Notes: generated from the letters alone by a model not told the origin. Shown: positions 1 to 8,378, counted from the first letter of the stretch. The stretch: DNA of 64,000 nucleotides from Marinobacter alexandrii (GCF_005871205.1 NZ_SWKM01000012.1:1-64000); one strand, 5' to 3'. Program-made: numbers and translations.

Positions 1-400
1 CTGCAAAAAACAAAAAGGCTCCAACCGGAAAATCGAAATCTCCGGTCCAAGGCCGAGCCGATGCCAAACTCGGCGCAAGGAATCCTAGCAACATGACAAC
101 GTGATTAGCTTTCATATAGGCCATAACAGCTAATTCAACGACAAATGACGTATATCCCTACCGCGCCTATTTCCGAGCAGGAACTCGTCAATTCCCTGTT
201 TAATTATCGAAAAATCATTGAATTGCAGCATAGCCCACAGAACAGGGAAGGGGAAATAAGCGTCATTTGTCGCCTATCTCCAAGATGGAGTTGACGTATA
301 TTTCGCAGGAACCGATCACTTACTGCTTATATTTCAATAAGCTATGAAATTAGGCCCGGAGTTTTGCGTCATTTGTCGCTGAACTCCGGGCTCAAGGGTG
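1..400. other. Intergenic region downstream of nrdB with short repeats
   Basis: No coding region is supported here. The stretch is more AT-rich than its surroundings. It contains three copies of the 12-mer CGTCATTTGTCG: at 139-150 (inverted), 261-272 and 367-378. The third copy sits in the loop of a strong hairpin next to the nrdB stop. The segment TGACGTATAT also occurs twice, at 146-155 and 292-301. On the minus strand, a hairpin (arms 24-29 and 41-46) is followed by a T-rich run at about 5-17, which could be a terminator reading leftwards; this is weak. Confidence 0.5.
354..391 (-). terminator. Hairpin after nrdB, possible terminator
   Basis: A perfect 10-bp GC-rich stem pairs 354-363 (GCCCGGAGTT) with 382-391 (AACTCCGGGC). 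It starts ten bases past the nrdB stop codon on the minus strand. The 18-nt loop carries one copy of the repeated 12-mer CGTCATTTGTCG. No clear U-run follows, so it may stabilise the mRNA 3' end rather than terminate on its own. Confidence 0.5.
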
Positions 401-1468
401 TTACCACTCCAACTGCGCCCCAGTCTGATACTCAATCACCCGGGTCTCGAAGAAGTTCTTCTCCTTGCGCATGGTGGCCTGCTCATCCAGCCAGGGCGAC
501 ACGTTCTTGGCGCCCGGGAAGGGTTCGTCCAGGCCTACGGTGCGGGCGCGGCGGTTGGCCACGAAGCGGAACTGCTCGCTGTGGTACTCCGCGGAGTAGC
601 CGAGGATGGGGTCGCGCAGGATGTACTTGGCGTAGGCACTTTCCGCCGCTTCCGATTCGTCCCACATGTCGCGCACGGCTTTCGGGTCGAAGGTTATGTT
701 TTCCTCCTCCACGATCTGGTTCACCACCTTCAGGCCGAACGAGAAGTGCATGGCTTCGTCCCGCAGTATGTACTGCAGCTGTTCGCCGGTGCCGCGCATC
801 AGGCCGCGGCGCTGCAGGGCGAAGATGGGGCTGAAGCCGTTATAGAACCAGGTGCCCTCGAACACCGCCGCGAAGAACAGGTAGGACATGATGAATTCCT
901 GCAGGTCGTCGCGGTTGCGCAGGTTCATGCCCGGGCGCATGGCGGCGTCCAGCCGGCGGTTGGCGATCTGGATCTTGCCGTTGATCGCCGGCACTACCCG
1001 GTAGCGGTTGTAGATCTCGCTCTGGTCCAGGTTCAGGGTTTCGATGCAGTGCTGGTAGGCCCAGGTGTGCATGGCTTCCTCGTACACCTGCCGGGCCTGG
1101 TAGATCTGCAGCTCCGGCGCACTCATCTTCTCCATCACCGCCAGGCCGATATTGCGCATGGCCAGGATGTCGGAGGTGGTGAGGTAGGCCAGCACGTTTT
1201 CGTACACGTGCTTTTCCGGGGTCGTCAGCCGGTGGTGATAGTCGTGAACGTCCTGGGCCATGTTCACGTCCAGCGGGGTCCAATGGTTCTTGTTGGCGTT
1301 CATGAAGTACTCCCAGGCCCAGGGATACTTGAACGGCGCCAGTTGGTTGATGTCGGTGTCGCCGTTGACTACGCGCTTGTCGTCCACGTTAACCGGAGTC
1401 GGGCCGGTGGTGTTGTCACCGGCACTGGCGTTGGTCTGGGTTTTGGGTTCGTCGTCCCAGTCGAGCAT
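401..1468 (-). CDS. nrdB: Ribonucleotide reductase class Ia, beta (radical) subunit NrdB
   Basis: The 355-aa protein is the small subunit of aerobic ribonucleotide reductase. It carries the diiron-tyrosyl radical cofactor used by NrdA to make dNTPs in the cytosol. The ligand set is visible: D100, E131, H134 and the radical tyrosine Y138 in EAMHTWAY, then E204 (EGTWFY) and E238/H241 (RDEAMHF). These match the E. coli E-x-x-H-x-x-x-Y pattern, so this is a tyrosyl-radical class Ia subunit. The ATG at 1468 follows a strong AGGAGG site. nrdB lies 30 bp downstream of nrdA and is probably cotranscribed with it. Confidence 0.97.
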   Translation of the reverse strand: MLDWDDEPKTQTNASAGDNTTGPTPVNVDDKRVVNGDTDINQLAPFKYPWAWEYFMNANKNHWTPLDVNMAQDVHDYHHRLTTPEKHVYENVLAYLTTSDILAMRNIGLAVMEKMSAPELQIYQARQVYEEAMHTWAYQHCIETLNLDQSEIYNRYRVVPAINGKIQIANRRLDAAMRPGMNLRNRDDLQEFIMSYLFFAAVFEGTWFYNGFSPIFALQRRGLMRGTGEQLQYILRDEAMHFSFGLKVVNQIVEEENITFDPKAVRDMWDESEAAESAYAKYILRDPILGYSAEYHSEQFRFVANRRARTVGLDEPFPGAKNVSPWLDEQATMRKEKNFFETRVIEYQTGAQLEW

Positions 1469-1498
1469 GGTGATGCCTCCTGAAGAATAAGTAAGTGG

Positions 1499-4282
1499 TT
1501 ACTGACAGGCTTCGCAGTCTGGGTCGTCGATGCTGCATACCTGAGGCTGCGGCGCCATCTCTGGCGCCGGCGCGGCGGCCGATGCGGTCTTTTCCGCCCC
1601 GGTAGCGCCGAGTGAGCGCAGGTAATAGGTGGTCTTCAGGCCCCGTTCCCAGGCCAGCTGATACAGAGCATCCAGCTTCTTGCCGCTGGGCTCGGCCATG
1701 TACAGGTTCAGGCTCTGGGCCTGGTCCAGCCACTTCTGCCGGCGCGCGGCGGCTTCCACCAGCCAGCGGGCGTCAATCTCGAAGGCGGTGGCGTAGCGGG
1801 CCTTGAGTTCGGTGGGAATGCGGTCGATCTGCTGCACCGAGCCGTCGAAGTATTTCAGGTCGTTGACCATCACGTTGTCCCACAGGCCCTCGGCCTTCAG
1901 GTCCCGCACCAGTGAGGGATTCACCACCGTGAACTCGCCGGACAGGTTCGATTTCACGAACAGGTTCTGGTACGCCGGCTCGATGGACTGGGACACGCCC
2001 ACGATGTTGGAGATGGTGGCCGTGGGCGCGATCGCCATCACGTTGCTGTTGCGCATGCCGTGCTGGGCAATCAACTCGCGGATTGGGGACCAGTCCAGGC
2101 GGACTTCGGTGTTCACGGAGAAGTCCCCTTCCCGGCGCGCCTGTTCCAACAAGTTAATGGAATCGATGGGCAGGATGCCTTGCTGCCACAGGGAGCCGTC
2201 GTAGCTGTCGTAGGCACCGCGTTCACCAGCCAGGGTGGCGGAAGCGCGAATGGCGAAGTAACTGAGCTGTTCCATGGCCAGGTCCGCGAACTCCACCGCC
2301 TCGGCGCTGGCGTAGGGCAAGCCGAGTTGGTACAGGGCATCCTGGAAGCCCATCAGGCCCAAGCCGACTGGGCGATGCTGCAGGTTGGAGTTACGGGCCT
2401 GGGGCACGGCATAGAAGTTGATGTCGATAACGTTGTCGAGCATGCGCACGGCGGTGTTAACGGTGCGTTCCAGGCGCTGCACGTCCAGCTCACCATCGGC
2501 AATGTGGGCGGCCAGGTTCACCGAGCCCAGGTTGCACACGGCAATCTCGTCGGCGTTGGTGTTCAGGGTGATTTCCGTGCACAGGTTCGAGCTGTGCACT
2601 ACGCCGCGATGTTGCTGGGGCGAGCGCAGGTTGCACGGGTCCTTGAAGGTGATCCAGGGGTGGCCGGTCTCGAACAGCACGGTCAGCATCTTGCGCCACA
2701 GCTGCTTGGCGGGAATCTTCTTGAACAAGGCAATCTTGCCCTGCTCCGCCAGCGCCTCGTAGTGCTCGTAGCGGGTGCGGAATTCGTTGCCGTACAGATC
2801 GTGCAGGTCCGGCGCATCGCTGGGCGAGAACAGGGTCCAGTCCCGGTCTTCGCGCATACGCTCGATCAGCAGATCCGGCACCCAGTTGGCGGTGTTCATG
2901 TCGTGGGTGCGGCGGCGCTCGTCGCCGGTGTTCTTGCGCAGTTCCAGGAACTCTTCGATGTCCAGGTGCCAGCTTTCCAGATAGGCACACACCGCGCCCT
3001 TGCGCTTGCCGCCCTGGTTTACCGCCACCGCGGTGTCGTTCACCACTTTTAGGAACGGCACCACGCCTTGACTCTGGCCGTTGGTGCCTTTGATGTGCGC
3101 TCCCAGCGAACGGACCGGGGTCCAGTCGTTACCCAGGCCGCCGGCCCATTTCGAGAGCATGGCGTTGTCGCGGATGGCACCGTAAATGTCTTCCAGATCA
3201 TCGCCGACGGTGGTCAGGTAGCAGGACGACAGCTGGGAATGGCGGGTACCGCTGTTGAACAGGGTTGGCGTGGAGGCCATGTAGTCGAAGCTGGACAGCA
3301 GCTCATAGAATTCGATGGCGCGGGCGTTGGGGTCGTCCTCGCGCAGGGCCAGGCCCATGGCCACGCGCATGAAGAATACCTGGGGCAGTTCCAGGCGGGC
3401 TTTGTTCCAGTGCAGGAAGTAGCGGTCGTACAGGGTCTGCAGGCCGAGGAAGCCGAACTGGCGGTCGCGCTCCGGCTTCAGGGCCGCGCCCAGGCGTTCC
3501 AGATCAAACGCGGCCAGGGCTTCGTCCAGCAGTTCGTAACGAATACCGGCGTGGATGAAGGCACTCAGAGCCTGTGGATAAATCTCCGCCAGCGGCACTT
3601 CTGTGGATAAATCCAGCGCCGAAACGGTTTCCAGGCGCAGTTGTTCGAGCAGCAGGCGAGCGGTGACGGCGCTGTAGTCCGGCTCCCGTTCAATGCGGCT
3701 ACGGGCGGTCATCACCAGGGCCGAGAGCACGTCTTCCTGGGCGATGCCGTCGTACAGGTTGGTCAGGGCATCTTCCACCAGGGTGTCGCCATCGATGCCT
3801 TCCAGGCCGGCGGCGGCCTGCTCCACCTGCAGTTTCATCAGGCCCAGGTCCAGCGGTGCAGTCTCGCCACTGATTTTCTTCACGGTCAGGTGGGGATGGG
3901 CTTCCACCGGCGCATGAAGGGCGCGTTCGCGGGCGTGTTCTTCCCGGTACAGGACATAGGCCCGGGCCACCCGCTGCTCTTCGGCGCGCATCAGCGCAAG
4001 TTCCACCTGGTCCTGGATATCTTCGATGTGCACCTTGCCACCGGCTTTCAGGCGCCGACCAATGGCGTGAATGACCTGTTCGGTGACCCGGTGCACGGCG
4101 TCGTTAATACGCGCAGAGCCAGCGGCTTGGTCGCCTTCCACGGCGAGGAAGGCCTTGGTCACTGCGACACTGATCTTGGACGGATTGAATCCAACGAGGG
4201 TGCCGTTGCGTTTAATAACCTGAAGGGATTCGGTGTTGGCCGGGGCCGAGGACTGGGGGTCGGCTAGAGCAGAGGCGGACAT
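1499..4282 (-). CDS. nrdA: Ribonucleotide reductase class Ia, alpha (catalytic) subunit NrdA
   Basis: This is the large catalytic subunit, 927 aa, reducing ribonucleoside diphosphates. The N-terminus has an ATP-cone (VIKRNGTLVGFNPSKIS, about residues 22-110) and a second cone-like segment (HLTVKKISGETAPL). Two cones give the long size typical of pseudomonads rather than the roughly 760 aa of E. coli. The active-site loop reads SNLCTEI, and the redox-active C-terminal cysteines are in the final DCEACQ. The ATG at 4282 has AGGAGA nine bases upstream; the open frame continues to 4387 but without a comparable site. Two perfect DnaA 9-mers lie inside the gene at 3573-3581 and 3602-3610. Expression is probably set by a NrdR site and a cobalamin riboswitch in the leader. 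Confidence 0.97.
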   Translation of the reverse strand: MSASALADPQSSAPANTESLQVIKRNGTLVGFNPSKISVAVTKAFLAVEGDQAAGSARINDAVHRVTEQVIHAIGRRLKAGGKVHIEDIQDQVELALMRAEEQRVARAYVLYREEHARERALHAPVEAHPHLTVKKISGETAPLDLGLMKLQVEQAAAGLEGIDGDTLVEDALTNLYDGIAQEDVLSALVMTARSRIEREPDYSAVTARLLLEQLRLETVSALDLSTEVPLAEIYPQALSAFIHAGIRYELLDEALAAFDLERLGAALKPERDRQFGFLGLQTLYDRYFLHWNKARLELPQVFFMRVAMGLALREDDPNARAIEFYELLSSFDYMASTPTLFNSGTRHSQLSSCYLTTVGDDLEDIYGAIRDNAMLSKWAGGLGNDWTPVRSLGAHIKGTNGQSQGVVPFLKVVNDTAVAVNQGGKRKGAVCAYLESWHLDIEEFLELRKNTGDERRRTHDMNTANWVPDLLIERMREDRDWTLFSPSDAPDLHDLYGNEFRTRYEHYEALAEQGKIALFKKIPAKQLWRKMLTVLFETGHPWITFKDPCNLRSPQQHRGVVHSSNLCTEITLNTNADEIAVCNLGSVNLAAHIADGELDVQRLERTVNTAVRMLDNVIDINFYAVPQARNSNLQHRPVGLGLMGFQDALYQLGLPYASAEAVEFADLAMEQLSYFAIRASATLAGERGAYDSYDGSLWQQGILPIDSINLLEQARREGDFSVNTEVRLDWSPIRELIAQHGMRNSNVMAIAPTATISNIVGVSQSIEPAYQNLFVKSNLSGEFTVVNPSLVRDLKAEGLWDNVMVNDLKYFDGSVQQIDRIPTELKARYATAFEIDARWLVEAAARRQKWLDQAQSLNLYMAEPSGKKLDALYQLAWERGLKTTYYLRSLGATGAEKTASAAAPAPEMAPQPQVCSIDDPDCEACQ

Positions 4283-4434
4283 GCTGTGTTCTCCTGAATA
4301 CGCGTTGAATTCCATAACCTTCGCGTACGCAGGACGGAGCGGGGGCGCCAGAACCTGGCGGAATTTCCCTATCCGTTTGCTGCTCACCTTAATCTGGCCG
4401 AATGCAGGCGCCTGAGTCGCGAAGGTGCAGTCGC

Positions 4435-4462
4435 GCTGTTATCCGATGTGATGGATAACAGC
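4435..4462 (-). promoter_or_regulatory. Hairpin just after the riboswitch, part of the expression platform
   Basis: A perfect 10-bp stem (GCTGTTATCC at 4435-4444, GGATAACAGC at 4453-4462) with an 8-nt loop lies directly 3' of the B12 aptamer. Further downstream, 4411-4418 (CCTGAGTC on the plus strand) is exactly complementary to 4483-4490, inside the B12-box region. The two could therefore pair in an alternative fold. No U-run follows, so control by Rho or by folding around the distant nrdA start seems likelier than a simple intrinsic terminator. Confidence 0.45.
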
Positions 4463-4467
4463 ACCTC

Positions 4468-4890
4468 CCTGGCAGGTCTTCGGACTCAGGAGCAGGAATC
4501 GTTCGATTCGGCCTCGCGTGGCGACTTCCCGGTTTGGAGCCCCTGGTTACCTCCTGAATCGCCTCTGGCTTTCAGAGCGCTTCACAATCAAGGCGCGACT
4601 TTGCAGGAAGGCCGGGGCCTTTCAAAAAGTCGCAACGCCGATTATGAAGCGCTCTGAAAACCCCGAAGGGCGTGCTCTGAAAGCTGCATCTGCTGTGTTG
4701 CGACTCTTGCCAAGGGCTTAGGCCATTGGCGGCGAGCCGCGCCTTGCATCTGCAGCTTTCAGCGCACGCAGAGGTGATTCAGGAGGTAACCAGGGGCTCC
4801 TTGCCAGTGTCTTAATGCCACGCTCGTTCTCCATTACCGCTGCGCGTCAGTTCCGGATTTTCACCGGATTCCCGATACCACGATGCTCAA
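4468..4890 (-). ncRNA. Cobalamin (B12) riboswitch upstream of nrdAB, split by a palindromic insert
   Basis: Read on the minus strand, 4880-4807 carries the conserved block GGGAATCCGGTGAAAATCCG, then CTGACGCGCAGCGGTAA and the ACACTGG element. The GGGAAG side of that stem is at about 4525-4532, and the B12-box-like segment GTCCGAAGACCTGCC is at 4471-4485. These are the hallmark pieces of the AdoCbl aptamer in the correct order. Between ACACTGG and CCGGGAAG, where a short terminal loop is usual, lies a 265-bp inverted-repeat element (4536-4800). B12 riboswitches on B12-independent class Ia reductase genes are known, for example in Streptomyces, where they shut the genes down when cobalamin allows the class II enzyme to work. 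Confidence 0.92.
4536..4800. repeat. 265-bp palindromic (MITE-like) element with 32-bp inverted ends
   Basis: The left arm 4536-4567 and right arm 4769-4800 are inverted repeats matching at 31 of 32 positions, each beginning GGAGCCCCTGG from its own end. Inside are two further hairpins: arms 4570-4588 with 4641-4659 (around TTTCAGAGCGCTTC), and arms 4672-4687 with 4752-4767 (around CTGAAAGCTGC). The whole therefore folds into a Y shape. It has no coding capacity. Its position in the loop of a riboswitch stem lets the host stem simply extend. No clear target-site duplication is visible beyond one or two T residues. Whether it is multi-copy elsewhere cannot be told from this window. Confidence 0.8.
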
Positions 4891-4924
4891 AAAATCAACA
4901 TATGGTATTTGACCAAGGATTCGA

Positions 4925-4955
4925 ACACTATATACAGAGAATTTCAGAGGAACAA
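4925..4955 (-). promoter_or_regulatory. nrdAB promoter overlapped by a NrdR-box-like site
   Basis: On the minus strand TTGTTC (4950-4955) and TATAGT (4927-4932) are separated by 17 bp, a good sigma70-type promoter. The sequence ACACTATATACAGAGA at 4925-4940 matches the NrdR-box consensus aCaCwAtATaTwGtgt at 13 of 16 positions and covers the -10. A weaker partner may sit near 4895-4910, about one NrdR spacing away. The start site near 4920 would place the riboswitch at the very 5' end of the transcript. Confidence 0.6.
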
Positions 4956-5012
4956 GGCACTTCCGTGGATTTTTCCGGTCAGTACTACTTCCCAAACTTT
5001 GCGAGGTACCTC

Positions 5013-5744
5013 ATGCAGCACGTTCCCCGAATTACCCTGCCATTGATATTGATGGCTCTGGCCCTGGCCCTGACATCAGGCAAGCTTTATGCCGCCGAAC
5101 CGCTACTGCAGCCGTTCTCCCAGATATCAGCGCTGACCGAGGGTTGGGAACCCCTGGAATTCCCGAAAATTGATCAGCATTCCCAGTATGAATTGGTGAC
5201 CGACAACGGCACCCAGGTGGTGAAGGCCCAGACCAATGGCGGTGCTTCGGGCCTGATTGCCCGATTGGAATTGAAACCAACCGAGTCACTGATACTGCGC
5301 TGGCGCTGGAAGGTGTCGAACGTGTTTGAGAAGGGTAATGCCCGGGAGAAGTCCGGGGACGACTACCCGGCACGGATCTACGTGGCGTTCAAGTTCCAGC
5401 CCGATAAGGCCGGGTTCTTCGAGCGGGCCAAGCGCAAGGCGGTTGAAGTGGTGTTTGGTGAGACTCTGCCCGGCAATGCCTTGAATTACATCTGGGCCAA
5501 CCAGGTGCCCGAGGGTGACATTGTGCCCAACCCCTATACCGACAGCACCATGATGGTGGCGGTTAATTCCGGCAACGCGCAGGCGGGCGAATGGGTCACG
5601 GTGGAGCGGGATATTGTCGCGGATTACCGCCAGGCCTTTGGTGAGGCGCCCCCGCCGCTGGTGGGAATTGCCATCATGTCGGATTCCGACAACACCGGCG
5701 AATCCGCCACCGCCTGGTACGGCGATATCAGCCTGTCGCGCTGA
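5013..5744 (+). CDS. DUF3047 family secreted protein
   Basis: The 243-aa protein begins with a clear signal peptide (LPLILMALALALTSGKLYA, cleavage near residue 25). The body matches the DUF3047 style: an early Trp-Glu region (GWEPLEFPKI), the ILRWRWKVSNV strand, a DDYPARIYVAF segment, NYIWANQVP, and a final GIAIMSDSDNTG before AWYGDI. The fold is probably a secreted beta-sandwich; no reaction is established. The ATG at 5013 was chosen because it opens the signal peptide and follows GCGAGG. The frame is open back to 4815, but that part overlaps the opposite-strand riboswitch. It is divergent from nrdA and convergent with the next gene. Confidence 0.8.
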   Translation: MQHVPRITLPLILMALALALTSGKLYAAEPLLQPFSQISALTEGWEPLEFPKIDQHSQYELVTDNGTQVVKAQTNGGASGLIARLELKPTESLILRWRWKVSNVFEKGNAREKSGDDYPARIYVAFKFQPDKAGFFERAKRKAVEVVFGETLPGNALNYIWANQVPEGDIVPNPYTDSTMMVAVNSGNAQAGEWVTVERDIVADYRQAFGEAPPPLVGIAIMSDSDNTGESATAWYGDISLSR

Positions 5745-5756
5745 ACCGATCAAGCG

Positions 5757-6587
5757 TTAGCGGTAAGGCTCGGGGAACCCGGGGATGAGAAAGCCGTGAG
5801 ACTGGTCGCGCAGCGGCGGCACCTCGCCGGCCTCGACTAGCCGAAGGTAGGCATCGTCAAATTCTTCTCTCAGAATTGCCGCCCGTGGATGAGTCAGGGA
5901 GAACAGCCAGGCGGCGTTGCGGGTGCGTACTTCCGATTGGAGTATATGGTCGTCTGACGGTTTGATAAGGGTCTGCTCGACCGGCTGACGGTAGTCGAGC
6001 AGATAATCGCCGCGATTTCGCTTGAGCATATTGATGGCCGCACGGTGATTGGGGGCCTCGGTAATGCGGATGTCCTCGGCGCGGTTCAGCCAGTTAATCA
6101 GGCCACCATAGGTGTAACCGGCAATCACGATAACGGTTTTACCACTGAGCTGGTCGAAATGCTCAAGTGGACGGCCCTTGTCCTTGCAATACCAGACACT
6201 CAGTTGAATCGGCATGGGGCTGACCCAGCTTTCCAGCACATCACCGTGCAGACTCGGGATATTGGTCAGTCCGGGCCAGACATCAATCCGGCCACTTTTC
6301 AGGTACAGATAAACCCGACTGATCGGGAGATGAATGAAATCGGGGACGTAACCTGCCTCTCGAACCACCTTACGGGTAATGTTGATCAACTCGCCGTCGG
6401 CCTCGCCGGCCTCGTTGTGAAAGGTAATCGGCGGGAACTCCACATAGGCAATACGCAATGTCTTGGCGGCAGTTTCTTCGCTCAGGGCAAAGGCTGGCGC
6501 CAGCAAGGCAAAAAACAATAGCCAGACACCTTGGACCACGGTGCGAGACCAGTCAGTGCGGGGTTGCGGGTTCCTGCGATGGTTCAT
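5757..6587 (-). CDS. Periplasmic substrate-binding protein (SBP_bac_3-like)
   Basis: The 276-aa protein has an N-terminal signal sequence (WLLFFALLAPAFA) followed by LRIAYVEFPPITFHNEAGEADG, the opening of the type-3 extracellular solute-binding fold. That opening is followed by DVWPGLTNIP and a two-lobe domain. No permease or ATPase is adjacent, so it may be a stand-alone sensor or scavenging protein rather than an ABC transporter part. The ligand is unknown. It ends 12 bp from the convergent DUF3047 gene. It resembles the binding protein at 61862-62614 in general architecture only. Confidence 0.75.
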   Translation of the reverse strand: MNHRRNPQPRTDWSRTVVQGVWLLFFALLAPAFALSEETAAKTLRIAYVEFPPITFHNEAGEADGELINITRKVVREAGYVPDFIHLPISRVYLYLKSGRIDVWPGLTNIPSLHGDVLESWVSPMPIQLSVWYCKDKGRPLEHFDQLSGKTVIVIAGYTYGGLINWLNRAEDIRITEAPNHRAAINMLKRNRGDYLLDYRQPVEQTLIKPSDDHILQSEVRTRNAAWLFSLTHPRAAILREEFDDAYLRLVEAGEVPPLRDQSHGFLIPGFPEPYR

Positions 6588-6674
6588 CGAGTTTTTTATG
6601 ACCAGTTTTTGCTAGAGCTTAACAGACCCGCAGCAAACTGCACTGACTGGTTTGGAAATTTCTCGAACCGTTCG

Positions 6675-8180
6675 TCAAATGTGGTTAATTACCATATACA
6701 GGCCAACCCCACCCATAACCAGAGTATAGGGGAAGGCCATAATCACCATGCGCCCGTAGGACAGCCGAACCAACGGCGCTATGGCCGAGGTGAGCAGGAA
6801 CAGGAACGCGGCCTGGCCGTTGGGAGTGGCCACGCTGGGCAGGTTGGTACCGGTGTTAATGGCGACAGCAAGGGCCTGGAAGTGGGGGTAACTGATGCTA
6901 CCGGCGTCCAGCGCCTGCTTGACCTCACTGATGTACACCGTCGCCACGAATACGTTGTCACTGATCATCGACAGCACGCCGTTGGCAATAAAGAACATGC
7001 CTGGCTGCTGGCCTTCCGGCAGCGACAACACGTAATCGATAATGGGCTTGAACAGATGCTGTTCGTGTATCACCGCTACCACCGCGAAAAACACCACCAG
7101 CAATGAGGTGAATGGCAGCGATTCCTGGAACGCCTTGCCAATCTGGTGCTCATCGGTGATACCGGTGAATGAGGTGATCAGGATAATCACCAGCAGACCG
7201 ATCAAGCCCACTTCCGCCAAATGGAACGCCAGGCCAATCACCAGAATGGCGGCGGCCATGGCCTGGATCCAGAGCGCAGCCTGGTCGGCCTTGGTGCGTT
7301 TGGAACGTTCGTTATCGGCAAATTCTTCCAGCACCCGGCGGACCGGCTTGGGCAGGCGCCCGCCGTAACCGAACCAACGCAACTTCTCCAGTGCCCAGCA
7401 GGTAAACAGGCCGGCAAACAGTACCGGTATGCTGACCGGCGCCATGGTCAGGAAGAACTCGGCGAAATCCCAACCCACTACCTTGGCAATCAACAGGTTT
7501 TGCGGCTCACCCACCATGGTGGCAACCCCACCAAGAGCAGTACCGATGGCACCGTGCATCAGCAGGCTGCGCAGGAAGGCGCGGAAATTCTCCAGATCTT
7601 CCCGGTGCAGCTCCACCACCTCGTCATCACTGCCCGCGTTGTGATCGCTGTGATGGTAGCCCTTGCCCGAAGCAACCTTGTGATACACCGAGTAGAAACC
7701 GACCGCGACACTGATAATTACCGCCGTTACCGTCAGGGCATCCAGAAACGCTGACAACACGGCGGCGGCGCCACAAAACAGCAGGGACAGTGCGGACTTG
7801 GAACGCACGCCTACTAAGATCTGGGTGAAGGTAACCAGCAACAGCTCCTTCATGAAGTAGATCCCGGCCACCATGAACATCAGCAGCAGGATCACCGGGA
7901 AGTTGGTCAGCACCTCCAGGTACACCGCATCCGGCGTGGTCAGGCCAATCAACAGGGCTTCCACCGCCAGCAGCCCGCCGGGCAGCAGCGGGTAGCACTT
8001 CAGGGCCATGGCCAGGGTAAAGATGAATTCGGCAATCAACAGCCAGCCCGCCGTTCCGGGCCCCAACAGGTACATGACAATGGGATTAACAAACAGGAAC
8101 AGCAGGATAACCTGCTTGTACCAGACCGGAGCCTTACCAAGAAAGTTGTGGGTAAAGCCGGAAATAACGGTAGTGGGCAT
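6675..8180 (-). CDS. nhaB: Na+/H+ antiporter NhaB
   Basis: This 501-aa integral inner-membrane protein exchanges Na+ for H+, supporting salt and pH balance. The N-terminus ([22 protein letters not shown]) and the helices that follow match NhaB closely: [47 protein letters not shown] and [20 protein letters not shown]. So does the C-terminal [13 protein letters not shown]. Length equals the usual 500-530 aa. It sits downstream of a 198-bp gap with a perfect inverted repeat and is followed by the binding-protein gene on the same strand. Presence fits a marine host. Confidence 0.95.
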   Translation of the reverse strand: MPTTVISGFTHNFLGKAPVWYKQVILLFLFVNPIVMYLLGPGTAGWLLIAEFIFTLAMALKCYPLLPGGLLAVEALLIGLTTPDAVYLEVLTNFPVILLLMFMVAGIYFMKELLLVTFTQILVGVRSKSALSLLFCGAAAVLSAFLDALTVTAVIISVAVGFYSVYHKVASGKGYHHSDHNAGSDDEVVELHREDLENFRAFLRSLLMHGAIGTALGGVATMVGEPQNLLIAKVVGWDFAEFFLTMAPVSIPVLFAGLFTCWALEKLRWFGYGGRLPKPVRRVLEEFADNERSKRTKADQAALWIQAMAAAILVIGLAFHLAEVGLIGLLVIILITSFTGITDEHQIGKAFQESLPFTSLLVVFFAVVAVIHEQHLFKPIIDYVLSLPEGQQPGMFFIANGVLSMISDNVFVATVYISEVKQALDAGSISYPHFQALAVAINTGTNLPSVATPNGQAAFLFLLTSAIAPLVRLSYGRMVIMAFPYTLVMGGVGLYMVINHI

Positions 8181-8270
8181 GGCGAAAGTCTTCTGAAAGC
8201 ACGGGTTATTGAAATTTTTCGTAGTTATTCAGGCTGATCGCAATCGATACTGGTCGTTGCGTCAGCCAGA

Positions 8271-8304
8271 CTACAATTTTTTCGTATTATTACTAAAATT
8301 GTAG
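8271..8304. promoter_or_regulatory. Perfect 10-bp inverted repeat between nhaB and badK
   Basis: CTACAATTTT (8271-8280) and AAAATTGTAG (8295-8304) are perfect inverted repeats around a 14-nt spacer. The site is about 90-125 bp upstream of nhaB and just past the 3' end of badK. It could be an operator for nhaB or a hairpin ending the badK transcript. The rest of the 8181-8378 gap is AT-rich, with one more small hairpin (CCCGA/TCGGG near 8327-8340). Confidence 0.4.
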
Positions 8305-8378
8305 AGATAAAGCGCCGGTATTTTACCCGATTTCTCGGGCAATGCGGCCTTTTCGTGAAAAAATATTACAAAATCATC

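Noticed and set aside
398..1483. Long open frame of 361 codons opposite nrdB, and similar long frames opposite nrdA, aliB, glmS, glmU, mnmG and others
   Set aside because: They mirror strongly conserved genes on the other strand, lack ribosome sites and have composition typical of antisense frames in GC-rich codons.
4448..4721. Two small plus-strand frames of 67-69 codons
   Set aside because: They run through the riboswitch and the palindromic element, with no ribosome site or protein-like sequence.
4815..5012. N-terminal extension of the DUF3047 gene starting at 4815
   Set aside because: It overlaps the nrdA promoter and riboswitch on the other strand and precedes a proper signal peptide that starts at 5013.
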